NCBI GenBank assembly: GCA_938029995.1
Contig: CALHGI010000085.1
Span: forward strand, 1 to 5,305
Length of the DNA stretch: 5,305 nucleotides
Source of the DNA: an uncultured cyanobacterium
GTDB lineage: Bacteria; Cyanobacteriota; Cyanobacteriia; Phormidesmidales; Phormidesmidaceae
Reading direction: 5' to 3'
Under the pieces are notes generated by a model. The model was not told the DNA's origin. It made no database searches and saw only the letters and a program-made list of their open reading frames with translations. Of the stretch, positions 5,135 through 5,305 are shown one piece after another. Both the position numbers and the translations under genes were made by a program. The first letter of the stretch is position 1. Each line of letters starts with the position of its first letter.

Positions 5135-5305
5135 TTAAACTAGGCCCATGCAATCTCTACAAAAGACAATGAGAGCGGAGTGACTTATTGATTTTCCCAT
5201 TAGCCTTCTTCTATTGAGTTTAATATCTGTAGAGATAAAACGCTTTACCTCCGGAGAAATAACAGAACATAGTTTTACAGATCTAGCGTTGCTGATCCTC
5301 GGGAT
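5135..5305 (-). CDS. Possible C-terminal end of a gene entering from the right edge
   Basis: On the minus strand 56 codons are open from the window edge to TAA at 5137-5135. The peptide contains SVKLCSVISPEVKRF and GKSISHSALIVF, an order (beta strand, SPE-started helix, Gly, second helix) that loosely recalls ribbon-helix-helix DNA-binding proteins, but the spacing is about five residues too long and there is no clear hydrophobic pattern. Codon choice is AT-leaning, unlike argH. An open frame this long can arise by chance here. The start, if any, is outside the window. Confidence 0.2.
   Translation of the reverse strand: MPRISNARSVKLCSVISPEVKRFISTDIKLNRRRLMGKSISHSALIVFCRDCMGLV

Larger units (their letters stand above)
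4225..5305. other. Gene-poor, AT-rich region to the right of the SDR gene
   Basis: No confident gene was found in this stretch of nearly 1.1 kb. It holds many inverted repeats: those at 4252-4276, 4322-4359, 4618-4634, 4697-4735, 4744-4760 and 4806-4821, plus a small perfect palindrome GTTGTAACAAC at 4414-4424. It also holds the right copy of the 14-base repeat and two weak open frames. No HIP1 site, tRNA or transposase was recognised. Confidence 0.6.

Noticed and set aside
1..5305. CRISPR array, tRNA or rRNA genes, insertion sequence ends
   Set aside because: No regularly spaced repeats of CRISPR size, no tRNA cloverleaf or T-loop consensus, no rRNA-like stretch and no transposase motif were seen on either strand.

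Overview
The window looks like chromosomal DNA of a cyanobacterium. Three perfect GCGATCGC (HIP1) octamers lie in the first two complete genes, and one of those genes belongs to the cyanobacterial ComFB family. The genes are moderately GC-rich, while the two long gaps between them are visibly AT-rich.

Layout from left to right: the last 38 codons of an unidentified membrane protein (3-119, +); an intrinsic terminator (176-198); argH, argininosuccinate lyase (225-1619, +, TTG start); and, convergent with it across a 24-base gap, a comFB-family gene (1644-2372, -). A gene-poor stretch of about 1 kb follows (2373-3414). It holds direct repeats and dyads in the putative comFB leader, an AT-rich core, and open frames of doubtful status. 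Next comes a short-chain dehydrogenase/reductase gene (about 3415-4224, -). A second gene-poor stretch of about 1.1 kb (4225-5305) contains a cluster of inverted repeats, and a minus-strand frame of 56 codons is still open at the right edge.

The genes do not form an obvious operon or shared pathway. ArgH carries out the last step of arginine synthesis. ComFB proteins of cyanobacteria are reported cyclic-dinucleotide receptors linked to competence, pili or cell size. The SDR is a probable NADP(H)-dependent oxidoreductase of unknown substrate. Each complete gene has its own ribosome binding site and appears to be separately transcribed.

No CRISPR array, tRNA, rRNA or intact insertion sequence was recognised, and nothing here is clearly a new system. 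The points most worth checking are the terminator just ahead of argH, the repeat-rich comFB leader, an identical 14-base direct repeat on each side of the SDR gene, and the row of hairpins at about 4618-4821.
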